From Paralithodes platypus (Eukaryota > Arthropoda > Malacostraca > Decapoda > Lithodidae), in contig CM064569.1 of assembly GCA_032716605.1 (NCBI GenBank), positions 8,687,776 to 8,751,775 of the forward strand: DNA of 64,000 bases, given 5' to 3'. Below the pieces are notes generated by a model, which searched no databases, had not been told where the DNA came from, and saw nothing but the letters and a program-made list of their open reading frames with translations. Every line of letters starts with the position of its first letter. Position 1 is the stretch's first letter. The position numbers were made by a program, and so were the translations under genes. Below, piece by piece: positions 21,501 through 32,913 of this stretch.

Positions 21501-23406
21501 ATCTGCCTCTCGTAACAGAGTTGTAGACAGGTGCTAGGCTGACCGAGTGCTGACAATGGGATCTAGAACAATATAAAGAGCTTCAAGATAAAATATGGCC
21601 GAGATGAGTGGGGTATGTGGAAAGAGATTCTGCCTTTTTGTGGGGCACTTGTTTCTCTGCAGATTCCCAAATTGCATGTGTACGGGATCTGCCTCATCTT
21701 GTGTAACCGGGTGTGCAAACAAACACGAGCGAGCGAGAGGGAGAGCCAGGATGTGCTAGGGATCTGCCTCTATTTGTTTAGTAACAGAGTTATAGATATG
21801 TGGAATAGGCTACTGAGTACCATAGTGGGATCAAGAACAATAAGGTTCCAACATAAAATTAGATAGGACGAGATGGGTTGCGTGTGAGAGGGATCTGCTG
21901 TGTGTGGGCCAATCGGCTCTCTGCAGGCTCCCGTTTCCTTATTGTTCTAATGTTCTAATTTGTTAGAGAGAGAGGGAGAAAGAGAAGCATGGCAAGAGAG
22001 AACAGAATGTTGTAAACGTAAGGGAGACAGCGATAAATGAGAGAGAGATAGAGATCACGCGGGATGGGTTGGGTGTGAAAGTAATCTTCCGTGTGTGGGA
22101 TAATCGGCTCTCTGCAGACCCCGTTTTCCTATGTTTTCATTTGTTAGAGAGAGAGAGAGAGAGAGCCTAGGATGTCGTAATCGTAAGGAAGACAGCGATA
22201 AATGGGAGAGAGCTGCCTAATTTGTACAGGGATGCAAACAAGCAAGAGCAAAAGCGAGAGTGATTGGCTGTGTAAGGAATTTGCCTCTAATCGTTTGGTA
22301 ACAGAGTTGTAGATAAGTGGAAAAGGCTACCGGGTGTCTTGTGTGGGCCACTTGGCTCTCTGCTGACTCCCATTTTCTTATGTTCCTATTTTTTACAATT
22401 ATATCTTGGTTGCAGGTATATGATAACATTGGTGTATAGTAAGTAGTGTAAGTAACATAAAAAGCTTATGAGATGAGTTAGGTGTGAATGGGATCTTCCT
22501 TGTGTAGGGCAGTTGGCTCTGCTGACTCCCATTTTCATCTTGGTTGCATGTGTAAGGGATTTGCCTAATTTGTACAGGTGTGCAAACAAACAAGAGCGAG
22601 AGAGAGATTGGCTGTGTAAGGGATCTGCCTCTATTCGTTTGGTAATAGTTGTAGATTCCTGCATGTGGAATAGGCTACCGAGTGCCATAGTGGGATGAAT
22701 AACAATAGAGCTTCAACATTGAATATGATAGGACGAGATAGGTTGGGTGTGAAAGGTATCTGCCATGTGTGGGCCAATCGGCTCTTTGCAGACTCCAGTT
22801 TTCTTATGTTCTTATGTTCTCGTTTGTGTGTGAGAGAGGGAGAGAGAGAGAGCTTGACGATAGAGAATAGGATGTCGTAAATATAAGGAAGACAGAGAGA
22901 GAGAGCGAGAGCGAGCGGAATGGGTTGCGTGTGAAAGGGATCTGCCGTGTGTGGGCCAATTGGCTCTCTGTAGACTCCTGTTTACTTATGTTCTCCTTTG
23001 TGTGAGACAGAGAGAGAGAGAGAGAGGAAGAGTTTATAAGATGGGTTGGGTGTGAAAGGGATCTGTTTTGTATGGGCCAATTGGCTCTCTGCTGACTCCC
23101 ATACTCCCATTTTCTTACGTTCTTATTTCTTACAATTATATCTTGGTTGCAGGTATATGATAACATTGGTGTATAGTAAGTAGTGTAAGTAACATATGTG
23201 TATGAGATGGGTTGGGTGAGCCCACTGACTCTCTAAGTCTACAGGCTCCCATTTTTATCTTGGTTGTATGTGTAAGGGATCTGCCTCATTTGTATACCGA
23301 TGTGCAAATGAGAGAGAGAAAGATTGGCTGTGTATGGGATCTGCCTCTCGTAACAGAGTTATAGATATGTGAAATAGGCTACCGATTGCTACAGCGGTAT
23401 CAAGAC
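21501..23406 (+). repeat. LINE-tail array, duplicated copy
   Basis: Same units as 12,978-14,873, with small indels and one unit boundary altered near 22,330. No intact coding sequence. Confidence 0.7.
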
Positions 23407-25143
23407 TATAGAAAGATCAGTGCTCTCACAACCTTGGTAGAGACAACATCTCACTCTCTCCAATGATGGCTCCAGGATGCGCTACCACTCGTCCTGGAAT
23501 CGTTAAATGGTTCAACACCAAAAATGGATATGGCTTCATCACCTGCAGATCTACTGGAAAGGACCATTTTATTCATAGATCCAACATATCCACCCCTAAT
23601 CCTAACCACACCACACCTCTTAACCCTTAATTAGCGGCGAGCAACATAAGTCGAGTTAAATAAAGCTGGACTATGTGGCGGCGCTCGACATAACTCGAGT
23701 GGCAATTTCAGCACGTAATGTGGCTGAGAGAGAGAGACAAGTGGTGGCAGGAGACTAGCGAGCGTATGACTGCTCCAGACCACCGCGGCGAACCTACTGA
23801 CACAAATCTCAGCTCCCTCCTCCCTCTCTCACTCGCTACATACTCAATTATGTACTGAAAGTACCGAATTACCTGCTTTTTGCACTCGCGTTGCACGGTT
23901 ATTGCAAGAAAACTATCCATCATACAAGGATCGTTATGGTGTCATTCGAAAGCTCTGTTTATGCCCTTTCAGGGATAGGTACTTGTTTTACGTTCTGGGT
24001 CTTATTTAGGCATGAAAATGATCACGTAAACAGCCCTATTTTGGCTAAAAACACCCCGCTGTGCGGTACACATAAATAAACCGCATAGGCCGCTCGTAAG
24101 GTGTTAACACCAGTGAAGAGGTAATTTTCACCGTGGGTAGGGGAAAGCAAGGAGAGGAGGCAACCAACGTGACTGTGCCTGATGGGGCAACCCTGAAAGG
24201 CTCCAGACACGCTTGGAGGAGGACAAAGAAGGCCAACTTATACAATGTTGTCGACTACCTCCCTTCAGGTCATGGTGTACCATCTAGTGATTTTATTACC
24301 ATAATAGTCAGAACGGCCATGACTCTTGCTGGGGGGAACCAGGGGCTCTTCAGGGAGTACCTGCCCAGCCTTCTCACTGCCAACAACCTACCTACCATCA
24401 AGCTGCCACCACTACAAGGCACCACCAAGCAGTCCTGGACCAGAAAGCTCATTCCTACCCAAGCCCTCTGGCCTAGAAAAACACCCAAAAAGCGCCTTAA
24501 CCTACCAAGACCACTCAGCAGACACACCAAGGAAACACCAGAAACTCCAGCTCCCAGGACAGAAACTCCCAGACCCAACCTGATACTTACTCCAATCGTC
24601 CACCTTTTTAGCCAAACCCCAAAAGAAGTGGAGGAGAAAGACCAGGGAGTCTGGACCTCTGCACCACCACCGCCTGAAGCTGAAGCCGAAACAACACCAC
24701 AGCCCCAGCCATCCACAGCTCCACCACCACCTGAATCCAAGCAGCCCCACCCACCACCTAAAGCCGAAAAGCCCTGCGAATACGAAGAGGTATTCAGAAA
24801 AACTTTCATAGATGATGAACTAGAATTTACAGCAGAGGGGTTAAGTTTTGGCACAACCTACAACTTTTTAGTGCCAAAGCCTTTCCGGGAAGCGTATGTC
24901 ACCAGCTGCAGCCGACGATGCAAATGCTTTATCCACTCCAGAAACACCAATGGGAAACTCAGCGGTTACCTTACCAGAGAAGAGGACGAGGATGGTGGGG
25001 CAGATGCCAGTTATATCGAAACGATGACGAACAACAAAGAAACACACAAGAAGATCAGAAAAATCTGTAAGAGATGTTTTTAGACTCAGCTGTGGGCCGT
25101 CAATGACAAAGGTCCAGTTTTGGGCTTTAAGTCCAAATAAATC

Positions 25144-25188
<45 letters not shown>

Positions 25189-25192
25189 AGAT
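23407..25192 (+). pseudogene. Second cold-shock retroposed unit, split by a MITE
   Basis: Flanked by the same TATAGAAAGAT duplications (23,407-23,417 and 25,182-25,192). The 5' part (23,464-23,619) encodes the start of the cold-shock domain, with Y to H before the FIHRSNI segment. The frame then enters a family 1 MITE (23,620-24,107) and stops. The 3' part reopens at 24,133-25,083 and is over 98% identical to the first copy by eye. The insertion separates RNP motifs from the rest of the domain, so no complete domain can be made from one uninterrupted frame. Confidence 0.87.
23620..24107 (-). mobile_element. TTAA-type MITE, family 1, inside the cold-shock ORF
   Basis: TTAA at 23,620-23,623 and 24,104-24,107. 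The undisrupted first copy (around 15,092) shows the same site with a single TTAA. The termini are CCCTTAATTAGCGGC and, inverted, CACCTTACGAGCGGC. It is the clearest filled/empty pair in the window and defines element boundaries to the base. Confidence 0.96.
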
Positions 25193-26163
25193 TCAAGATA
25201 AAATCAGATAGGGATATGGATGAGATGGGTTGGGTATGAAAGGGTTCTGACTTGTGTGGGCCACTTGTCTCACTGCAGGCTTCCATTTTCATCTTGGTTG
25301 CATGTGTAAGGGATCTGCCTCATTTGTACCGGTGTGCAAACAAACATGAGAGAGAGAGAGAGAGAGAGAGAGTGCTATCGAAATGACAACACACTAAACA
25401 AAGAGAGAGAGAGAGAGACCACTACATTACAACTAATGGGCCACTCAGCGAGCCTTGCGTTCTTCTGCCCTATCTTCAGTAGGAAAGGGACATTATTCCA
25501 TTACACCGTTATTATATTATGCATATTATACTGTGTTGCATCTCTCCTAGTCACATACTCAACATGATAATTATGTTCAATGAATTAAAATACGATCTGG
25601 CATGGTTATGAATTTTGTGTAGCAATTATAACCATAATAGCATGCATGTGGCTGGCTTCCCTCAACTTGTAGGAGCTCGGTGAGTGGCCCACTACACTTG
25701 TTTGTACATACGTCATTCAGAGATGCGCATATATTATATTTCAGCTTTCCGAGGGTAAATAAATACTTCCGATATATATCTATCTTTGTATTTGAATCAT
25801 GCATCTTGCTAGATGTCCGTACTTAGTAGAGACATGTGAATAGGTTACAAATATGTAAATGCTGTATGAGGAAGGGGGGAGGTAGGAAAGAAGGAAGGGC
25901 AGTAATGCCTGCCTCTCACTGTCTGAGATTGACGTCTATGGCTTCGAAGATATCGGCCATCTCTTCTTATTACACACCATTTCAGTTCCCACCACTCAAT
26001 ATTTTGCCTGTTAGGGCAAGTTATGAGGAGCACAAATATGCGTATTATGCCCAGAGAGAGAGAGAGTGAGAGAATGGAGATAGAGAGGGGAGGGGAGGGG
26101 AATGGAGAGAGAGAGGAGCGAAGGATATACAGTATATAGTGACATGTTGCAGGCAACGAAAAG

Positions 26164-26224
<61 letters not shown>

Positions 26225-26237
26225 AGCACAGATACAG
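25193..26237. other. Duplicate of 16,177-17,200 (array end plus unassigned DNA)
   Basis: Contains the same GA tracts and unassigned stretch. The (TC)n before the foldback element is longer here (about 26,167-26,222). No gene was seen. Confidence 0.7.
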
Positions 26238-27029
26238 TACAGGGTGTCCCACGAGTTTTGTCAAATACTTTCAGAGATTAAAGATTAAGTAATTCTAAGC
26301 AAAAACTGTTATATACACATAGGCTTTTTTGGGCATTGTTTTGTAGTTATGGACCCTTAAATTCGGCATTTTGGTGTTTTTTTGTCATTTTTAAGCTTGT
26401 TTTTCTTCAATAAGATGATGATAGGAAAAAAACTATAGAGTGTATTATGAAGCATGATATCAATACTTCAAAACTGAATATTACAAGAAACCAACAAAAC
26501 TTAATTTTAAGCTTATCATCACGGAAAGAAGAAAGGAGCTACAGAGCATTCTTTGGCGTTTTCTGTCAGTTTAAACCTATTTTCCGAGTAATAAAAATGA
26601 ATAGCGATAACCTTAAATGCTGTATGATAGTGCATGGTATCAATAGTTAATGAAAACACCAAAAAGTCCTCTGTAGCTCCTTTCTTCTTTCCGTGATGAT
26701 GAACTTAAAATTAAGTTTTTGTTGGTTTCTTGTAATATTCAACTCCATGTCAAGGGAATATGAAGTACGATGTAGGGAAGTTTTTGGTGTCAGTTTGAAG
26801 TATTGATATCATGCTTCATAATACACTTTATATATTTTTTTTCCTATCCTCATCTTATTAAAGAAAAACAGGGTTAGAAATTACAAAAAACACCAAAATG
26901 CTGACTTTAAGGGTTCATAACTACAAAACAATGCCCCAAAAAGCCTATGTGTATATAACAGTTTTTACTTAGAATTACCCAATCTTTCATCTCTGGAAGT
27001 ATTTGACAAAACTTGTGGGACACCCTGTA
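26238..27029. mobile_element. Palindromic foldback MITE, second copy
   Basis: TA at 26,238-26,239 and 27,028-27,029. It is the same element and position as 17,201-17,990, with a handful of substitutions. Confidence 0.87.
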
Positions 27030-27516
27030 TTAACACCTTATTAGTGGGCTAGGCGGTCTAGCGGACCGTAGCGCCCAGCGGGGTGTTTTTACCCTAAATA
27101 GGATTGTTTACGTGATCATTTTCATGCCTAAATAAGACCCAGAGCGTAAAACAAGTATCAATCCCTGAAAGGGCGTAAACAGAGCTTTCCAATGACACCC
27201 GAACCATCCTTGTATGACCGTTGGTTCTCTTGCAACGATCGTGCAACACGAGTGCAAAAACCCTGTAATTAGGTAATTTCCCTACATAATTCCCTGTGTA
27301 GCGAGTGAGAGAGGGGAGGGAAGGGTGGGAGGCACCACAGTGGGTCCACCGCGGTGGTCGTGAGTGGTCATAGGGTTGCTAGGCTCCTCACACCGCTCAG
27401 CTCTCTCTCTCAGCATCATTACGTGCTGAAAATGGCGCACGACATAAGTTGTGAACCGCCACTTAGTCCGAATTTATTTCACACGACATAAGTTGCGCGC
27501 CGCCAATTAAGGGTAA
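27030..27516 (+). mobile_element. TTAA-type MITE, family 1, second copy of 17,991
   Basis: TTAA at 27,030-27,033, with the right end decayed to GTAA as in the first copy. The shared decay shows the duplication, or the haplotypes, postdate the loss. Confidence 0.83.
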
Positions 27517-28704
27517 ATACCTACCATTTGTGCAAAACATTTATTTCAGCTTTCCGAAGGCAAATTAGTACTTCCGATGAATATCTAGCCTTGTATTTAA
27601 ATCATGAATCCTGTTAGATGTTATTACTTAATATTAGAGACATATCTAAGGGTTACATTTATACACAGAAAAATATAATATGTAAATACGAACTTCAGAC
27701 CATAATTTTTCGGCGAGGTGAGGGAGGGAGGTGGGTAAGTGCCACATATCACAGTCTGGGGAGGTGTGTGAGTTGCAGTACTGCCAATTTTTAGTGCTAG
27801 ATTTAGAGGTCTTTACTTCAATCTAGCAGGCATTATTTTTATAATATTATCTAAGAGACATTGACTAGGGATAATTTGAAAATTTCAGACATTCTAGTCA
27901 TATTACATTGTAAAACTTGCAAAACAAACCAACCAAAACTCTTTAGAGAATGCGGCATTATGCTAGCATTTTTGTACTGTAGGCAACATGCTAGCGACTT
28001 TTGAGAACGGATCTAGCGGAATTTTGTGGTAACACTTTACTTAGGGTTGAGGGAGGAGAGTTAAAATACGAGTCACACAGGCAATTTTCAAAACTTTGAA
28101 GGTCCAGATCATTGTTATTAAAGTAAGCATTTGGCAAAATAAGGAATTGTTAAAAACCTTAGCCAATACTCTGCTATTCACCAAAACAAAAATTAATTAT
28201 CATTATTATTTGGTAGGGTGGGTATGTATAGGTAGGTTGGTTAAATAATTGGTGGATTCGTAGGGACTCGAACTATTTTGAGAGAGTTAAATTTAATAAA
28301 ATATATGGATCTGAATGATGAATCGGAATATTATAAAGCAAAACTAGGGGATGCAGGGAAGCTTAGACTGAAGACCGAAAACGTTGTGTGGGTACCGAGT
28401 ACGGTATTTAAGTAATTTAAAAATATACAGTTTTCAATGCTGCAGCCAAACTATTCCACCAATTTCTATTCTTTTGGTACCAAAACGTTTGGAAATGCGA
28501 GCCTCACTCAACTACGCAAACATGGCTTTGATCATCAACGTAGTTTTCAAGATATGGATTTTTAAGTGTATATCAAGGTTTTTTCAGGATTGACGAAAAA
28601 AACCACGTGCAAAGCAAAACCTTTTCCATAACATTTGCGGAGTATTAGTAATGGAGTCCATATACCAAAACCCAATAATTTTCTTTGAGTGGGAGAGACT
28701 GTAT
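27517..28704. other. Unassigned AT-rich DNA, duplicate of 18,478-19,663
   Basis: No recognisable gene. Only isolated substitutions and small indels separate it from the first copy. Confidence 0.65.
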
Positions 28705-29192
28705 TTAACCCCTAACTAGCGGCGCGCAACATAAGTCGAGTATAATAAATTTGGACAATCTGGCGGCGCGCGACATAGGTCGTGTGGCAATTTCAGCACG
28801 TAATGTTGCTGAGAGAGAGAGACAAGTGGAGGCAGGAGAGTAGCGAGCGTATGACTGCTCCAGACCACCGCGGCGAACCTACTGACACGAATCCCACCTC
28901 CTCCCTCCCTCTCTCACTCGCTACATACTGAATTGTATGGGGAAAGTACCGAATTACATGCTTTTTGCACTCGTGTTGCGCGGTTGTTGCAAGAATACTA
29001 GCGATCATAAAAGGATCGTTGTGGTGTCATTGGAAAGCTCTGTTTATGCCCTTTCAGGGATAGATACTTGTTTTACGCTCTGGGCCTTATTTAGGCATGA
29101 AAATGATCACGTAAACAGCCCTATTTTGGCTAAAAGAACCCCGCTGGGCGGTACATATAAATAGACCGCCTAGCCCGCCAATAAGGTGTTAA
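28705..29192 (-). mobile_element. TTAA-type MITE, family 1, right duplication boundary
   Basis: TTAA at 28,705-28,708 and 29,189-29,192. It matches the MITE at 19,664 until ~60-100 bases from the right end, then carries its own variants (CCTAGCCCGCCAATAAGG) and a different right flank. Confidence 0.88.
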
Positions 29193-29433
29193 GTTATTAA
29201 TTTTTTGGGAAAATGACTGCCACGGACCTGTTTGGCCGTCATTTTGTATGTTTAACATATTAAAAGTTGCCCAATACAAAAACGCACCTTTTGTGAAAGT
29301 TTGATCCCAATTCGAAAAGCAATTCCGGAGTTATTGCATAAAAACCGGCGTGGAAAAATAATTTGGAAGAATAAGAAGATTTAATTATTACAATAGAGGT
29401 TCCCCGCTAGGGCTCGAACCCCTAATAATCTAT
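29193..29433. other. Unassigned DNA
   Basis: AT-rich and non-coding. On the minus strand at about 29,400-29,428 a GGTTCGAGCCC B-box-like string occurs, without the rest of a tRNA. Confidence 0.5.
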
Positions 29434-30346
29434 CTATTGCCTGATGCTGTGATCCCCGAAGGGGTGGCCACGAATGAAACGCCCCCATGCACCTCTGTCC
29501 CCAGTCAGTCGATGCCCCTCCTCCCAACCAGCACCGCCTTCATCCATATACTTTTTCATTCCATCCTTCCACCTCTCTTTCGGTTTACCTCTCCCTTTCT
29601 GTCCTTCCACCTCGCTCTCGTACACCCTCTTAGTCACTCTCTCGCTTCCCATTTGTTCCATATGGCCGAACCTTCTCGAGGTGTTCCTTTTCACACTTTC
29701 CAGCACATCTACCTCTACATCACACCTCCTTCTTACTTCCTCTTTCGTCTGTCTATCCCTCCATGTAACTCCGCACGCACTTCTCAAGTAACTCATTTCC
29801 ACCCCTCACACTCTTGGTCTGAGTCTCTCCACCAACGTCCATGCTTCGCTTCCGTAAGTCAGTGTCGGGATTACCACACTGTCATGCAAGGATTTCTTCA
29901 CTTCCATACTGACCACTCTATTTCTTGTTACTGCTTTCAGCATTCCTACAACCCTCTTCCCCTGTTGCACCCTCTACCACGCTTCTTCACCCATAGTCCC
30001 ATCTTTACTCAAAACACTGCCCAGATACTTAAACGAGCTGACAATCTCCATAGCCTGACCGTTCAACTTCACCTCACACTCTGTGGCTTCTCCCCTTTCG
30101 AAGACCATAACCTTGCTCTTTCCCGCATTTACCTTCAGATTCCGTTTTTTGCACACTGTTCCAAACTCATTTACCAGACCCTGCAACTCCCATTTATTAT
30201 CGCTCATCAGAACTGTATCATCAGCAAACAACAGTACAGGTAGCTTCCACTCATTTCCCTCCCTTATCAGCGATACACCAACATCCACTGCTCTTCCTTG
30301 TATTTCTTTCATGACTCCATCCATATATACAGTAAACAACCACGGG
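29434..30346 (-). pseudogene. Non-LTR retrotransposon ORF2, 3' third (split by BEL insertion)
   Basis: Minus-strand frames at 29,974-30,346 and 29,434-29,802 encode the RT palm region LLFADDTVLMSD and the thumb (LKVNAGKSKVMVFERGE, FKYLGSVLSKDGTM). They also encode a basic C-terminal tail rich in GHMEQM, KGRGKPKERW and HPFGDHSIRQ. A frameshift lies between the two frames. The RT continues on the far side of the BEL element at 37,796. The clade is uncertain. It is not the CR1-like family seen elsewhere in this window. The 3' end lies at about 29,430. Confidence 0.85.
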
Positions 30347-30889
30347 TGTCGGGAATAGGGTAATGATCCCGACAGTTTTAGGTCCAATAGGACATTTGAA
30401 TTTGGCGGTATCGTATCGCTTGTACGATTTCGGTTGGTTCTTTTTGTATTGTAGTTTATTCTTAAGTATAGGTTAAATATTAACTGTAATGTATAAATAT
30501 CTACATCAGCTCTAGATGTATCATGAAACCAAGTTATGGGTTATAAATATTATGAGCTGGCAGCCATATGTAATTTCGTGAAGCGATCGACATCATACAG
30601 CCAACATCTCCCCCCCCCCCCGGCTCTGACTCAACCCAACAGTTCACCATGTGCTACAAATATTAATCTATAACAACAGTCCTACATCACCAGTCCTCTA
30701 AGCTAAGTTCATTGTATCGATATTGTATTATGTGAACATTCCTACATGTCATGCAATTGAATTAGCCGTGTGTGGGGGACTGGATTACACCCATCGACTA
30801 CGTCGTTGGTAATTATATTATAACTATTTGTTGGGATATTTCATGTACCAGTGATACGCAATTTAACCTCTTTATCTAAATTCCCGACA
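30347..30889 (+). repeat. BEL 5' LTR (543 bp)
   Basis: Near-identical to 37,217-37,790, but lacks ~26 bp after GAAGCGATCG and has a shorter poly(C) run. Its terminal inverted repeat is TGTCGGGAA/TTCCCGACA. Confidence 0.95.
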
Positions 30890-30894
30890 AATAA

Positions 30895-30912
30895 TGGTCC
30901 TTCAAACCGGAT
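30895..30912 (+). promoter_or_regulatory. Putative primer-binding site of the BEL element
   Basis: TGGTCCTTCAAACCGGAT begins five bases after the LTR. The TGG start and position are as expected for tRNA priming. I cannot assign the tRNA. Two direct copies of TCTCATGTGACTCATTTAAT follow in the leader (about 30,911 and 30,953). Confidence 0.55.
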
Positions 30913-31361
30913 CTCATGTGACTCATTTAATTACATTTTGCCGGTGGGGAGGGTTCTCATGTGACTCATTTAATTAAATGTTATAACCTAGTTGCCTAAT
31001 TACGGTCATGGGGTTCGGTCTCTGTTGATTCCTAAGCGATTGACAGCCAACAGACCTCATGATTGTGGGATGGGCGGCTGGGCTAGGCCAAATACTTATT
31101 ACTAGACCTAGTCAGTTCTTTTCATTTACCCTTCTTTCTCTAGCCCTAGTTTGTTTCTGCTATTTGTCAATTTTATTCAATTAATTCTTCCTACTGCAGC
31201 TAGTAGCCTAATGACCGTTTCCAAATTGAGAGTGGCAATGCTATTGCCACATTTTTTATTAATTTGTGTAACTAGTTTGCTTTATGGTTTAGAGAGTTAA
31301 TAGCCTAGATTCAGATATAACGACGACAGATTTAAAGAAACTTAAGATTCTTAAGGGAGGG

Positions 31362-32913
31362 ATGAAGGGAAGTTTAACCCTTAATTAGCGGCGAGCAACA
31401 TAAGTCGAGTTAAATAAAGCTGGACTATGTGGCGGCGCTCGACATAGGTCGAGTGGCAATTTCAGCACGTAATGTGGCTGAGAGAGAGAGACAAGTGGTG
31501 GCAGGAGACTAGCGAGCGTATGACTGCTCCAGACCACCGCGGCGAACCTACTGACACAAATCTCAGCTCCCTCCTCCCTCTCTCACTCGCTACATACTCA
31601 ATTATGTACCGAAAGTACCGAATTACCTGCTTTTTGCACTCGCGTTGCACGGTTATTGCAAGAAAACTATCCATCATACAAGGATCGTTATGGTGTCATT
31701 TGAAAGCTCTGTTTATGCCCTTTCAGGGATAGGTACTTGTTTTACGTTCTGGGTCTTATTTAGGCATGAAAATGATCACGTAAACAGCCCTATTTTGGCT
31801 AAAAACACCCCGCTGTGCGGTACATATAAATAAACCGCATAGGCCGCTCGTAAGGTGTTAAATAGATGTTTAAGAGATCTTGATGAATTTTTAATAAGTG
31901 CCACGGCTGATCAAATAAAGGGTAAATTCGCTACTGTTACTAAATCGCTAGCTACTTATGATAGCTATGCTCAGCAGGTATATGGTTTATTGACAGTTAC
32001 TGACGATGTGGAAGAAGAAATGTCGGCAGATCTTGAGTACTTTGAGGATGTTAATACAGCCTTAGCCAGACTATCTTCCACCCAAGAATCAACCTCTGTT
32101 AAGGATACCGGTACACCAAAGGCAACTGGTTTTAACCTGCCGAAGCTTACTTTGCCTACCTTTTCCGGGGATTCGGCTACCTGGACTGGATTTTGGGATA
32201 TCTTTGAGTGTTCCGTCCATCATAATAAAACACTCACATCCATCCAAAGGTTCACATATCTCCGTGGCCAATTGAAAGGGGAGGCATTGAAGTTAGTTGA
32301 TGGGTACAAGCTAGAAGCTACCAGCTACGATTCTGCAGTGGAGTTGCTGAAGAGAACTTATGGGAGAGTGGAAGTCATCAAGACCGCGTTAATTACTAAT
32401 TTCTTCACGCTAGATCCTCCATCCTATGATGTGACGGCCCTAAAGGAGTACTATGCCTCCTTTGAGAGCCTCCTCCGATCTATGGAGACAATGGCCGTCA
32501 CCAAGGAGGAGATATTTAGTGTGAATATCTTGAATAAGATACCCTCTCCCCTAAGGGAAATCTTAAGACGACAACTAAGCGACTCTCCACTAAACTTGGA
32601 AGCGTTGGTGCAGGTGTACCAGACTGAAGTCTTCAATATGGAGAGTACTGCACACTACCGACAAGTGGAGATGTCGCCATCTACTGCAGCTTTCCCGGTA
32701 CAGACTTCTCCTAAACAGAAAAGGCCAATATCATTAGGTTGTAAGTTGTGCAGTGTCCACGGTCATCTGTGGTATCAGTGTCCTAAGTATCCTAAGGCTA
32801 CACAGAAGATTGGCAAGACTAAATCGCTTAAGTTATGTACCAGCTGTCTGGCAAGAGACCACTTCAACAGTACTTGCACCAATTCCTACATCAAACCTTG
32901 TAAGTATTGCTAG
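31362..32913 (+). pseudogene. BEL Gag, interrupted by a MITE near its start
   Basis: The likely start ATG at 31,362 lies twelve bases before the TTAA into which a family 1 MITE has inserted (31,374-31,861). Across the empty site the frame would remain open. From 31,862 the frame continues to 32,913. It contains the alpha-helical Gag region of BEL elements (GFNLPKLTLPTFSGD, WTGFWDIFECSVH, FTYLRGQLKGEALKLVDGY), which builds the particle. Near the C-terminus is a cysteine/histidine-rich segment (CKLCSVHGHLWYQC, CTSCLARDHFNSTC). A TAG at 32,911 ends the frame inside this segment. Confidence 0.88.
31374..31861 (-). mobile_element. TTAA-type MITE, family 1, inside BEL gag
   Basis: TTAA at 31,374-31,377 and 31,858-31,861. 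It belongs to the young subgroup. Its insertion separates the gag start codon from the rest. Confidence 0.93.

Larger units (their letters stand above)
21501..29192 (+). repeat. 7.7-kb direct duplicate of 12,978-20,151
   Basis: Order and orientation of array, cold-shock unit, foldback element and MITEs are the same as in the first copy. The offset rises from ~8.53 kb to ~9.01 kb where a MITE is inserted, and is ~9.04 kb at the end. Differences are scattered single bases and microsatellite lengths. It starts at the base after the gap and ends inside a family 1 MITE. Confidence 0.93.

Noticed and set aside
29400..29428. tRNA gene on the minus strand
   Set aside because: Only a B-box-like GGTTCGAGCCC is present. 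There are no D or anticodon arms, and the T-arm geometry is wrong.
29437..30243. 268-codon plus-strand ORF
   Set aside because: It is antisense to the LINE RT, whose FADD and GHMEQM motifs are on the minus strand.
31462..31732. Recurrent 71-86-residue ORFs inside family 1 MITEs
   Set aside because: They recur only because the MITE copies are nearly identical. Diverged copies do not keep the frames and no protein family is evident.
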